The notes: generated by a model from the letters alone, not told the origin. Shown: positions 1 through 6,728, numbered from the stretch's first letter. The stretch is 9,303 nucleotides of DNA from Chloroflexota bacterium (GCA_013696945.1 JACCXQ010000034.1:1-9303); one strand, 5' to 3'. Translations and numbers: made by a program.

Positions 1-1006
1 CGACCGCCAGCGCGCCAAGGACGATCCGCTGTTCGGCGGGCCCGGCGTATCGCACGCGGTCCACGAAGACGGCCGCGCCGATGATCGCCGTCGCGAGCGC
101 ATATCCGGTCAGCAGGCTCAGCACGACCGCGGCGGCGAAGGTCCGGTTGCGAAGCATTCGGAGGTCGAGGAAGGGCGCGCGTGCGCGGAGGTTGCGCACG
201 ATCGCGAGCACCCCCAGCACGAGCGTGGCCGCCGCCAGCGGGAGGGGGCCAAGGAGCGGGTCGGCTTCGGCGCCCTCGTCACCTAGCCGGGTCAGTGCGA
301 GCAGCCCGGTGGCGAGCGCCGCGGTGGATAGCGACGCCCCGAAGACATCGAGGCCGCCCCGCTCGCTGGACCGTGGCCAGGCGGGCGCCGCCGCCCAGGT
401 GTAGATGAGCGCGAGCAGCGCGAGTGGTGCGCCGAGATAGAAGATCCACCTCCAGGCGGGGACCATGAACGGCGCCAGGGCCGAGTCAGCGAGGCCGGAC
501 GCGGCGAACGCCGGCCCGAAGTCGAAACGCTCCAGCACGATCGACCCCGCGAACGGGCCGATCGCCATGCCCAGGAACGTGAAGGCACCGACCACTCCGA
601 GCGCTCGCGCCCGCGCCTGTCCCTCGAACAGATGGCTCGCGCCCGCCGTCGCGAGCGGCACGACCGCGCCCGCGCCGATGCCCTGGATCGACCGGGCCGC
701 GATGAGCTGGTCGAGCGACTGGGCAGCGCCGGACAGCAGCGAGCCTATCGCGAAGATGACCAGCGCGCCCACGAACAGGCGCGGGAGCCCATAGCGATCG
801 GCGGCCCGACCGGCGAGCGGCATCGTCGCGATGAACGTCAGCGCATAACCGTTGACCACCCAGGAGGCACGCCGCAGCTCGGTCCAGCCGGCCAGGTCCG
901 CGACGATGGCCGGCAGCGCGACAGCCGTGATGAGCAGCTCCACGCCGACGAGCAGCACGCCGCCGGAGAGCGCGGCCAGGAGCAGGATCCGGTCGCGGCT
1001 GCTCAC
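1..1006 (-). CDS. MFS transporter, DHA2 (14-TM) drug-exporter type, C-terminus cut by window edge
   Basis: This is an inner-membrane, probably proton-driven exporter of the major facilitator superfamily; its substrate cannot be told from sequence. About 335 codons are visible. Residues 7-40 form the first membrane helix, ending in an ALPAIVADL stretch like the TM1 region of DHA2 exporters. Residues 66-76 (GRAADRYGLPR) match MFS motif A in the loop between TM2 and TM3. Residues 105-115 (RSIQGIGAGAV) are the usual TM4 signature. Residues 145-155 (LGMAIGPFAGS) match antiporter motif C in TM5. Several further hydrophobic segments follow up to the edge. The GTG at 1006 is chosen because the protein then starts directly before TM1. 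An in-frame ATG at 1120 has an AGGAG upstream, but the 38 added residues are Arg/Pro-rich and have poor third-position G+C. The gene is divergent from the lipid operon, and no functional link to it is evident. The family call is secure; the start is uncertain. Confidence 0.88.
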   Translation of the reverse strand, partial: MSSRDRILLLAALSGGVLLVGVELLITAVALPAIVADLAGWTELRRASWVVNGYALTFIATMPLAGRAADRYGLPRLFVGALVIFAIGSLLSGAAQSLDQLIAARSIQGIGAGAVVPLATAGASHLFEGQARARALGVVGAFTFLGMAIGPFAGSIVLERFDFGPAFAASGLADSALAPFMVPAWRWIFYLGAPLALLALIYTWAAAPAWPRSSERGGLDVFGASLSTAALATGLLALTRLGDEGAEADPLLGPLPLAAATLVLGVLAIVRNLRARAPFLDLRMLRNRTFAAAVVLSLLTGYALATAIIGAAVFVDRVRYAGPAEQRIVLGALAV

Positions 1007-1012
1007 AGGGGA

Positions 1013-1018
1013 AGTGTA
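1013..1018 (-). promoter_or_regulatory. Possible -10 element for leaderless transcription of the MFS gene
   Basis: Read on the minus strand, TACACT lies six bases before the GTG start at 1006. That spacing would put the transcription start at or next to the first base of the start codon. No Shine-Dalgarno sequence precedes this GTG (the bases just before it are TCCCCT), which fits a leaderless message. No convincing -35 is seen 17 bases further upstream (TCTGTC), so the call is weak. Confidence 0.3.
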
Positions 1019-1261
1019 GCCAGGCGGTTCTCCGGGACAGACCGCGGGGCATCGGGTCCGCCGTGTCGGCCGTCGCCCGCGTGGGGATCGACAGGCCGCC
1101 GGAGCGGTACGAGGAAGCATCCGACTCCTATGTGCCGAACATCGCTCACCGGTTCGCACATGATCTCAACGCCCCACCGTTCAGGCGTCGATCGTGCCCA
1201 AAGCGATGGTTCCATCGACCTCCGCCGGGGCACGGCCGCACGCTCGGACGACGCGCTGGAC

Positions 1262-1275
1262 CCGGACAGGTCCGG
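1262..1275. repeat. Interrupted palindrome CCGGAC-AG-GTCCGG
   Basis: Two perfect 6-base inverted arms are separated by two bases. The element sits in the divergent intergenic region, about 136 bases before the -35 of the operon promoter and about 256 bases from the MFS start. It could bind a dimeric regulator, but in G+C-rich DNA a 6-base-arm palindrome can arise by chance. No second copy was noticed nearby. Confidence 0.25.
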
Positions 1276-1410
1276 TCGATCCGTCACTGCGGTCAGGTCC
1301 ACGTCGTCGGACACACACGATGGTGGTGACTTGATGTGCGATGCCGCCATCGGCGAGCGCGGCACACGGCTCAGCGGCACGGACTTCGGGATGCTCCGCC
1401 GCCAGTGGGG

Positions 1411-1439
1411 TTGACGACTCGCTCGCGCCGGGATAGTAT
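1411..1439 (+). promoter_or_regulatory. Sigma70-type promoter of the lipid operon
   Basis: TTGACG at 1411-1416 (one mismatch to TTGACA) is followed after exactly 17 bases by TAGTAT at 1434-1439 (two mismatches to TATAAT). Transcription should start near 1446, giving a leader of about 59 bases before the GTG of the ArsR-type gene at 1505. It lies in a locally A+T-richer patch at the right end of the gap and faces the operon. It is the best promoter match I found in the window. No comparable promoter was found between the downstream genes, so it probably drives all seven. Confidence 0.72.
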
Positions 1440-1469
1440 CAACACTGCTTTATATGAGCGGCGCTTGAT
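1438..1469. promoter_or_regulatory. Candidate operator: inverted repeat ATCAA-N22-TTGAT at the start site
   Basis: ATCAA at 1438-1442 and TTGAT at 1465-1469 are perfect inverted arms flanking the A+T-rich CTTTATATGA. They overlap the end of the -10 and the expected transcription start. A dimeric repressor bound here would block the promoter. The position suits autoregulation by the ArsR-type protein encoded just downstream, because ArsR/SmtB repressors typically bind A+T-rich imperfect repeats over their own promoters. The 22-base spacing is wider than a classical 12-2-12 ArsR operator, so this is tentative. Confidence 0.3.
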
Positions 1470-1483
1470 GCGTCGCGCTCGCC

Positions 1484-1492
1484 GAAAGGAAG
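1484..1492 (+). promoter_or_regulatory. Ribosome binding site of the ArsR-type gene
   Basis: GAAAGGAAG lies 12 bases before the GTG at 1505. The spacing is somewhat long. It is the only purine-rich element near the gene, and it supports GTG 1505 over the in-frame ATG at 1541, which has no such element at a usual distance. Confidence 0.5.
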
Positions 1493-1504
1493 CGCCACTC
1501 CCTC

Positions 1505-1873
1505 GTGCCCACGCCCGCCCGTATCCGTTCCACGCTCGCCATGATCGCCGCTCCGCCCGAGGACCTGCGCGATGTCGCGGGCTACCACAAGGCACTGGCC
1601 GACCCGACGCGCCTGCGCATCCTGCGCCGCCTCGCAGAGGCGCCGGGGACGGTGACCGAGCTCATCGACCACGTCGATCTGTCGCAACCGCTAGTTTCGT
1701 GGCATCTCCGCCGGCTTCGCGCCGCGGGCCTCATCGACACGCGCCGTAACGGCCGCGAGGTGATCTGCTCGCTCCGCCGCGAGGCACTGGACGCGTACCA
1801 CGCCCAGGAGCGCGCCCTCCTCGGCCTCTCCGACGGCTCTTCAGCGCTTGCCGACGGTTCGACCGCCGCATGA
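1505..1873 (+). CDS. ArsR-family winged helix-turn-helix transcriptional regulator
   Basis: This 122-residue protein has the size and fold signature of the ArsR/SmtB family of dimeric repressors. Residues 30-45 (KALADPTRLRILRRLA) are the hallmark segment before the reading head. Residues 51-77 form the helix-turn-helix, with recognition helix SQPLVSWHLRRLRAAGLI at 60-77. Residues 78-90 form the beta-wing. The Cys-containing metal motif usual in the helix before the turn (as in ELCVCDL) is absent: this protein has ELIDHVDL at 52-59 and only one Cys (C88). Arsenic or cadmium sensing is therefore unlikely, and the signal is unknown. The gene is first in the operon and its stop overlaps the next start (ATGA at 1870-1873), coupling regulator and lipid-synthase translation. 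It probably represses its own promoter. The family call is firm; the target is inferred. Confidence 0.87.
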   Translation: MPTPARIRSTLAMIAAPPEDLRDVAGYHKALADPTRLRILRRLAEAPGTVTELIDHVDLSQPLVSWHLRRLRAAGLIDTRRNGREVICSLRREALDAYHAQERALLGLSDGSSALADGSTAA

Positions 1874-2565
1874 GCGCGGCGCAGGCTCCCGAGCGCGCGC
1901 TCCCCGGCCCGACCTTCCGCGACCGTTGGCGTTCACGCATCGAGCCGATCGCCCGGGGGTTCGGCCGGATCGGCCTGACGCCCAACGCCCTGACGCTCAT
2001 AGGTTTCGGCATCGCACTCGTCGCCGCTTTCCTCGCGACGGAGCGCTCGTGGCTCGCAGCGGGCGTCCTCGTCATGGTCGGCGCGGTCTTCGACCTCTTC
2101 GATGGCGCCCTCGCTCGAGCGACCGGCAAGACCACGAAGTTCGGGGCGTTCCTCGACAGCACGATGGACCGCTGGGGGGAGGCCGTCGTCTACGTCGGTC
2201 TGGCCATCGGCATCGGTGAGGTCGGGTTCAGCATCGGGATGCCCCTCGCCGCGGCGGCCATGGCCTCCGCGTTCATGGTCAGCTACGTCCGCGCCAAGTC
2301 GGAGAGCCTGGGATTCACGCCCGGCCATGGGATGGCCAGCGTCGGCCTCGCGCCCCGCGAGGTGCGCATCGTCATCCTGACGGTCGGGCTCATCGGAGCG
2401 GGGATCCTTTCATCGCAGGAAGCAGAGGGACGCATGATGTTCTATCCCCTCTGGTACATCGTCCTTGTCGGCTCGCTCGCGCTCATCACCGTCCTTGCCA
2501 CCATCACCACCATCCAACGGATCTTCCACGTCTACCAGGAAGCAAAGAAGCAGGAGCAGCAGTAG
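1870..2565 (+). CDS. CDP-alcohol phosphatidyltransferase, probable phosphatidylinositol-phosphate synthase
   Basis: This integral membrane enzyme of 231 residues transfers a phosphatidyl group from CDP-diacylglycerol to an alcohol. The full family motif D-x2-D-G-x2-A-R-x8-G-x3-D-x3-D is intact, with D75, D78, G79, A82, R83, G92, D96 and D100. About six hydrophobic segments follow the usual pattern (roughly 40-57, 61-76, 105-117, 123-140, 165-180, 193-215). The acceptor is inferred to be inositol phosphate. Residues 138-145 (SYVRAKSE) and 159-167 (GLAPREVRI) resemble the S-Y-x-K/R-A-R-A-E and R-P-E-R-L segments of mycobacterial PgsA1, and an inositol-phosphate synthase gene follows four bases downstream. 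Length fits PgsA1 (about 217 residues). The start overlaps the previous stop and lacks its own ribosome site, suggesting coupled translation. Phosphatidylglycerophosphate synthase is the main alternative. Confidence 0.85.
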   Translation: MSAAQAPERALPGPTFRDRWRSRIEPIARGFGRIGLTPNALTLIGFGIALVAAFLATERSWLAAGVLVMVGAVFDLFDGALARATGKTTKFGAFLDSTMDRWGEAVVYVGLAIGIGEVGFSIGMPLAAAAMASAFMVSYVRAKSESLGFTPGHGMASVGLAPREVRIVILTVGLIGAGILSSQEAEGRMMFYPLWYIVLVGSLALITVLATITTIQRIFHVYQEAKKQEQQ

Positions 2566-2569
2566 TCAG

Positions 2570-3838
2570 ATGGCCAAGACAAAGAGCAGCAACGGCAACG
2601 GCCGCACCCCCAGGCCTCGCAAGGACGGCAAGATCCGCGTCGCCATCGTCGGCGTCGGGAACTGCGCGTCCAGCCTCGTCCAGGGGCGCTACTACTACGA
2701 GGACGCCAAGCCGGGTGACTTCGTGCCGGGTCTGATGCACGTCGACCTGGGCGGCTACCACGTCCGGGACATCGAGTTCGTGGCGGCGTTCGACGTCGAC
2801 AAGAGCAAGGTCGGCAAGGACCTCTCCGAAGCGATCTACACCAAGCCCAACAACACGTACGTCTTCCAGCAGGTCCCGCACCTGGGCGTGCCGGTCGAGC
2901 GTGGCATGACGCACGACGGCCTGGGCAAGTACCTCAGCCAGATCATCGAGAAGGCGCCCGGTCCCACGGCCGATGTCGTCGGCATCCTGAAGGAGCGCGA
3001 GGTCGACATGATGGTCTCCTACCTGCCGGTCGGCAGCGAGGAGGCGACCAAGTGGTACGTCGAGCAGGCGCTTCGCGCCGGCGTCGGCTTCATCAACGCC
3101 ATCCCCGTGTTCATCGGTCGCGAGCCGTACTGGCAGCGCCGGTTCGCCGAGGAGGGCCTGCCGGTCATCGGTGATGACATCAAGAGCCAGGTCGGCGCCA
3201 CGATCAGCCACCGCGTGCTCACCCGCCTGTTCATGGACCGCGGCGTCCGGCTCGACCGGACCTACCAGCTGAACTTCGGCGGCAACACCGACTTCCTGAA
3301 CATGCTCGAGCGCGAGCGCCTCGAGTCCAAGAAGATCTCCAAGACCAACGCCGTGACGTCGATGCTCGACTACGAGCTGGACCCGGACGATGTCCATGTC
3401 GGTCCGTCCGACCACGTGCCGTGGCTCAAGGACCGCAAGTGGTGCTACATCCGCATGGAGGGCACGACCTTCGGTGACGTGCCGCTCAACGCGGAGCTGA
3501 AGCTCGAGGTCTGGGACAGCCCTAACAGCGCCGGCGTCATAACGGACGCGATCCGCTGCCTGAAGCTGGGCCTCGATCGCGGCCTGTCGGGGACGCTCGT
3601 CGCGCCCTCGGCGTACTTCATGAAGAGCCCGCCGCAGCAGATCCACGACGACATCGCGTTCAACCGCGTCGAGGCGTTCATCCGGGGCGAGGACAACGAG
3701 ACCCTCGTCGGGACGGAGGACATCAAGCCGCGCAAGATGCGCAAGCTCGCCCAGCCCAGGACGCGGGTCATCGCCTCGGCTGCGGTGGGTGAGGCCGGCC
3801 CGACCAAGGCACCGGCCAAGGCAGGCGCGGACCGCTGA
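2570..3838 (+). CDS. ino1: Inositol-3-phosphate synthase (myo-inositol-1-phosphate synthase)
   Basis: This cytoplasmic NAD-dependent enzyme isomerises glucose-6-phosphate to inositol phosphate, the head-group precursor for phosphatidylinositol. The protein has 422 residues. The Rossmann nucleotide-binding loop is [10 protein letters not shown] at 27-36. Conserved family blocks are [15 protein letters not shown] (201-215), [11 protein letters not shown] (235-245), the lysine-rich active-site block [12 protein letters not shown] (249-260) and [14 protein letters not shown] (316-329). The start at 2570 is preferred: CAGGAG lies 13 bases upstream and only four bases separate it from the previous stop. 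Upstream in-frame sequence overlaps the phosphatidyltransferase gene. The protein is longer than mycobacterial Ino1 (about 367 residues) because of a basic, low-complexity N-terminus (1-20) and an Ala/Pro/Lys-rich tail after about residue 395. This is one of the most confident calls in the window. Confidence 0.95.
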   Translation: MAKTKSSNGNGRTPRPRKDGKIRVAIVGVGNCASSLVQGRYYYEDAKPGDFVPGLMHVDLGGYHVRDIEFVAAFDVDKSKVGKDLSEAIYTKPNNTYVFQQVPHLGVPVERGMTHDGLGKYLSQIIEKAPGPTADVVGILKEREVDMMVSYLPVGSEEATKWYVEQALRAGVGFINAIPVFIGREPYWQRRFAEEGLPVIGDDIKSQVGATISHRVLTRLFMDRGVRLDRTYQLNFGGNTDFLNMLERERLESKKISKTNAVTSMLDYELDPDDVHVGPSDHVPWLKDRKWCYIRMEGTTFGDVPLNAELKLEVWDSPNSAGVITDAIRCLKLGLDRGLSGTLVAPSAYFMKSPPQQIHDDIAFNRVEAFIRGEDNETLVGTEDIKPRKMRKLAQPRTRVIASAAVGEAGPTKAPAKAGADR

Positions 3839-3870
3839 CCACGGCACGCGACCGCACGCCGTCCCGCGCC

Positions 3871-3890
3871 ACCCCGAGCGGATCCGGGGT
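3871..3890 (+). other. GC-rich stem-loop in the gap between ino1 and the first acyltransferase
   Basis: ACCCCG at 3871-3876 pairs perfectly with CGGGGT at 3885-3890 around an 8-base loop. No T-run follows, so it does not look like a standard intrinsic terminator. It sits in the 128-base gap that is the longest inside the operon, and could be an RNA-processing or stabilising hairpin, or lie within an N-terminal extension of the next gene. Chance is possible at this base composition. Confidence 0.3.
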
Positions 3891-3966
3891 CGGCTACTCC
3901 CCGCATCGTCGGGTCTCGGGCGGGCGCGTCAGCCGGCTTGTCCAGCGCGCCCGCGAACGGTCTGTC

Positions 3967-4887
3967 GTGACGGGCTACCGTGCGGCGTCCGAGGCGCTCA
4001 TCCGCGTCCCCACCGGCGTCTCGCACCCCGTTGCCCGCTCGCTCTTCCTGGGCGGCTACTGGGCGTGGCCACGCAAGAGGCGGATCATCGAGGCCAACGC
4101 CGCGCGGATCCTGGGCAAGCCGGAGCGCGATCCGGAGGTGCGGCGTCTCGCGCGGCGCATCTACGCCACGTACGCTCGCTTCGTGGTCGAGCTGATGCGA
4201 TTGCCCGGCATGGCCGCCGACGAGCCACAGCGCCTCGTCCGCGACGAGGGGGAGCGGAGCGGCGAGTCGTTCATGGCCCTCTGGGAGCGATGCCGTTCCG
4301 AGGGCCGGGGGATCATCGCGGTGGGCGGCCACATCGGCAGCATCGAGGTCTTCGCCGGCGCGTTCGCTGCGCGCGGCCTGCCCACGTACGGCCTGGCCGA
4401 CGACACCGCCTACCCCGAGCTCTTCGAGCTGCTCAACCGCCAGCGGCGACGATGGGGCGTGGGTGTCATCCCGTGGCGGAACCTGCGCGAGGTCTACCGC
4501 GTGCTGCGACTCCCCGCCGTGCTTGGCCTGCTCGTCGACTGGGGCTACCGCAGCGACGGTGTCCCCGTGAAGCTATTCGACCGATGGACGGCGCTGCCAG
4601 CCGGTCCGGCCCAGCTCGCCGCGCGGACCCGTGCGGTCATCGTGCCGGTCGTCAATCGCCGCCAGGAAGACGGCACGTACGTCGCGACCCACGACGAGCC
4701 GATCGAGGTGAGCGATGCCTCGCCGCGCTCGATCCAGGCTGCGACGCAGGCCATCGCCAACGCTCTGGAACGGATGGTCGCGGTGGCTCCCGAGCAGTGG
4801 TACACGTTCAAGCCCGTGTGGCCCGATTCGGCCGAGGAAGAGGCCGAGCTCGAAGCCCGGGCACGTGCGATGGCGGCCGACGGATGA
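3967..4887 (+). CDS. LpxL/PatA-like lysophospholipid acyltransferase, first of a tandem pair
   Basis: This membrane-associated acyltransferase belongs to the lipid A biosynthesis/PIM acyltransferase superfamily (LpxL/HtrB/PatA type), which moves acyl chains from acyl-CoA or acyl-ACP to a glycolipid. The protein has 306 residues. The catalytic H-x4-E motif is in GGHIGSIEVF at 120-129, with H122 and E127. The family's C-terminal P-E-Q-W block is at 275-278, followed by YTFKPVW. In a PIM operon the expected substrate is a phosphatidylinositol mannoside, as for mycobacterial PatA. The GTG at 3967 is the only standard start in frame; it lacks a clear ribosome site, with just GAACGG upstream. The frame stays open back to 3793 with coding-like third positions but no ATG, GTG or TTG, only a CTG at 3835 overlapping the ino1 stop, so the true N-terminus may be longer. 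Its stop overlaps the next start (ATGA at 4884). Confidence 0.86.
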   Translation: MTGYRAASEALIRVPTGVSHPVARSLFLGGYWAWPRKRRIIEANAARILGKPERDPEVRRLARRIYATYARFVVELMRLPGMAADEPQRLVRDEGERSGESFMALWERCRSEGRGIIAVGGHIGSIEVFAGAFAARGLPTYGLADDTAYPELFELLNRQRRRWGVGVIPWRNLREVYRVLRLPAVLGLLVDWGYRSDGVPVKLFDRWTALPAGPAQLAARTRAVIVPVVNRRQEDGTYVATHDEPIEVSDASPRSIQAATQAIANALERMVAVAPEQWYTFKPVWPDSAEEEAELEARARAMAADG

Positions 4888-5915
4888 CGGGTCCCGGGCG
4901 CCCGACCGCCGGCCAGCGACTCCGGGTTGCCGCGCTCCACCTGGCGGTCGGTGTGCTGCGCCGGCTCCCCGACCACCTGGTGTTCCGCGCCGCATACGTC
5001 GCTGGTGCGGGGCTGTCGCTCGTGATGCACGAGCGCCGCGAGCTTGTCCGCGCGAACCTGCGCCAGGTCTGTCGCGGGCTCGTCGCGCGGGGCCTCGGCT
5101 CGGAGCGCGTCCGGCGCGCCGCGACCGACGGTCGGGCGCTCGCTGCCCTGACGAGGTCAGCATTCGGTCACTGGGCGCTCGGCTATGTCGAATCGGCGGT
5201 CACATCGTCGTACCCGCCGCAGAGGCTCCGGGAGCGGGTCCATGGGGTCGGGACCGGCGCAGCCGCCGAGGCGCTCGCCGCCCAGCGGTCAGATACGGTC
5301 GGGCGCATCTTCGTCAGCCCGCACTTCGGGTCGGTCGAGCTGGCCGCGTTGTATGGCGTGGCGGTCGGCGGGCTGCGGATGGTCGCGCCGATGGAGACGG
5401 TCGCCGATCCGGCGCTGCAGGCGTACTTCGAGCGGATGCGGGGGTCGACGGGCATCCGTATCGTACCCATCAGGGGCGCGTCGACCGTGCTGCGGGCCGC
5501 GCTCGCCGCGGGCGATGCCGTGGCACTCGTGGCCGACCGCGCGATCGGCGGCATGGGCATGCCGGTCGAGCTGTTCGGGGCGCCAGCTCGCCTGCCGCTG
5601 GGTCCTGCCGTCCTGGCCATCGAGTCGGGCGCACCGGTCTACGTCGTGGGCATCCGGCGCACCGGCTGGGGGGAATGGGCGACGCATGTCGAGCGCCTGG
5701 AGCCGACCTCCGGCGAGTCGCTCCGCGAGCGGATCGCGGCACAGCTCGACGCTCAGGCGCGCGCGTTCGAGCGGATCGTCGCCGAGGCCCCCGACCAGTG
5801 GTGGACCTGCTTCTTCCCGATCTGGAAGCAGCCGTCGGGCGAACGCCGCGAGGTCGCGCGCGAGGGCGGGGCAGCGGCGGCGGACCGGGACGCATCCAGG
5901 CCGGAGGCCGCCTGA
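4884..5915 (+). CDS. LpxL/PatA-like acyltransferase, second of the tandem pair
   Basis: This 343-residue protein is a second acyltransferase of the same superfamily, translationally coupled to the first through an ATGA overlap. The catalytic H-x4-E motif is in SPHFGSVELA at 145-154 (H147, E152), and the conserved P-D-Q-W-W block is at 303-307, followed by TCFFPIW. Residues about 15-50 are hydrophobic and amphipathic, as in LpxL-type proteins that anchor to the inner membrane. Residues 217-240 (VADRAIGGMGMPVELFG and onward) match the family's central D-x-R/W-x4-G-x-P-V-x-F-F/L-G region. The tail after about 318 is hydrophilic and poorly conserved. The two copies differ in sequence, so specialisation for different acceptor positions is plausible but unproven. 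Either one may be the functional match to mycobacterial PatA; a role in general phospholipid remodelling is the alternative. Confidence 0.88.
   Translation: MTGPGRPTAGQRLRVAALHLAVGVLRRLPDHLVFRAAYVAGAGLSLVMHERRELVRANLRQVCRGLVARGLGSERVRRAATDGRALAALTRSAFGHWALGYVESAVTSSYPPQRLRERVHGVGTGAAAEALAAQRSDTVGRIFVSPHFGSVELAALYGVAVGGLRMVAPMETVADPALQAYFERMRGSTGIRIVPIRGASTVLRAALAAGDAVALVADRAIGGMGMPVELFGAPARLPLGPAVLAIESGAPVYVVGIRRTGWGEWATHVERLEPTSGESLRERIAAQLDAQARAFERIVAEAPDQWWTCFFPIWKQPSGERREVAREGGAAAADRDASRPEAA
5903..5907 (+). promoter_or_regulatory. Ribosome binding site of the PHP gene
   Basis: GGAGG lies seven bases before the ATG at 5915, inside the last codons of the second acyltransferase. It fixes the start at the TGATG junction, where stop and start share one base. 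Confidence 0.7.
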
Positions 5916-6703
5916 TGGGCCGCGCGGACCTGCACATCCACTCGCTCGCGTCGGACGGGATCTCGAGCGTCCAGGAGATCCTGGACGCGGCGGAGGTCGC
6001 CGCGCTGGACGTGATCTCGATCACCGACCACGAGCGCATCGACGGCGCGGTGGCGGCCCAGCGCATGGCGGAGCAGCAGGGGCGCCGCGTATCGGTGATC
6101 GTCGGGGAGGAGATCTCGACCCGTGGCGGGCACCTAGTGGCGCTTTTCCTTCGGGAGCGGATCCGTCCGTGGCAGTCGCTGCGGACGAGCGTCGCCAAGG
6201 TCCACGAGCAGGGCGGCATAGCCATCGTCGCGCACCCCCTGGTGCCGTACCCGCTCTGCGCCAGCGGCCGCTCCATCCTGAAGCTGCTGGGGGAGAGCGA
6301 CGCGCGGTTCCACCCCGACGCGATCGAGGCGTTCAATCCCACCACCGCCGGCATGCGCTGGACGCGCCGGGTGCCGGCCTTCGTGGCCGAGACCGGTCGT
6401 GCGGCGATCGGAAGCAGCGACGCGCATCGCGCGGCGGACGTCGGCCAGGCGGTCACGCTCTTCGCCGGAACCACCCCCGACGAGCTGCGAGCGGCCATCG
6501 AGGCGGCCGCGACGGACTGGGAGGGCTCGTTCTACCCGTGGCGTTCGCAGTTCACGATGTTCCGGCACCAGATGGGCAAGAACGTGAAAGCGCTGCGCGA
6601 CGAGGTCCGTGGCAAGCTTCGTCGTGACGGCACCGGACGGGACCTGGGTTATCCGGGCGGCCGGCTCCGTCCTCCGCGCTTCGACGAGCGCGAAGCCGGC
6701 TGA
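5915..6703 (+). CDS. PHP-domain metal-dependent phosphoesterase
   Basis: This 262-residue cytoplasmic protein has the polymerase-and-histidinol-phosphatase (PHP) fold, a TIM-like barrel that binds two or three metal ions and hydrolyses phosphoesters. The metal ligands are all visible: DLHIHS at 5-10 (H7, H9), D14, ITDHE at 36-40 (D38, H39), GEEIS at 64-68 (E65/E66), H73, AHP at 106-108 (H107) and SSDAH at 167-171 (D169, H171). No polymerase or other domain is attached. The tail after about 210 is basic. The start overlaps the acyltransferase stop by one base (TGATG), so it is translated as part of the lipid operon. The substrate is unknown. Because phosphatidylinositol-phosphate synthase leaves a phosphate that must be removed, this protein is a candidate for that step. 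A TrpH-like nucleotide or RNA phosphoesterase is the main alternative. Confidence 0.87.
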   Translation: MGRADLHIHSLASDGISSVQEILDAAEVAALDVISITDHERIDGAVAAQRMAEQQGRRVSVIVGEEISTRGGHLVALFLRERIRPWQSLRTSVAKVHEQGGIAIVAHPLVPYPLCASGRSILKLLGESDARFHPDAIEAFNPTTAGMRWTRRVPAFVAETGRAAIGSSDAHRAADVGQAVTLFAGTTPDELRAAIEAAATDWEGSFYPWRSQFTMFRHQMGKNVKALRDEVRGKLRRDGTGRDLGYPGGRLRPPRFDEREAG

Positions 6704-6716
6704 GCGTGGCCGGGGT

Positions 6717-6722
6717 GAGGGA
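6717..6722 (+). promoter_or_regulatory. Ribosome binding site of the PimA-like gene
   Basis: GAGGGA in the 25-base gap after the PHP gene lies six bases before the ATG at 6729. It selects this ATG over the upstream in-frame codon at 6609, which would overlap the PHP gene by almost 100 bases. Confidence 0.65.
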
Positions 6723-6728
6723 CGGCAC

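Larger units (their letters stand above)
1007..1410. other. Divergent intergenic region without a supported gene
   Basis: This stretch separates the MFS gene from the promoter of the lipid operon. Open frames exist on both strands, but their translations are rich in Arg, Pro and Ser, match no family I recognise and have weak third-position bias. I therefore treat it as non-coding. It must hold the promoter of the minus-strand MFS gene, of which only a weak -10 near the start codon is visible. It also contains the palindrome at 1262-1275. No tRNA, small-RNA hairpin with a T-tract or mobile-element end was seen. Confidence 0.6.

Noticed and set aside
1063..1329. 88-codon open frame on the plus strand in the same gap
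   Set aside because: There is no ribosome site, no recognisable domain and no third-position bias, and it ends well before the operon promoter.
1003..1380. 125-codon open frame on the minus strand in the divergent gap
   Set aside because: Its composition is Ser/Arg/Pro-rich, it matches no known family, it runs into the MFS start region in a different frame, and long chance frames are common at this G+C content.
1326..1469. Repeated CTTGATG words near 1330 and 1464 as regulator half-sites
   Set aside because: Only seven bases are shared, the flanks diverge and the spacing follows no pattern, so chance is sufficient.
2504..3847. 447-codon open frame antisense to ino1
   Set aside because: This is a typical antisense shadow of a G+C-rich gene with strong third-position bias; the sense frame encodes an unmistakable Ino1.
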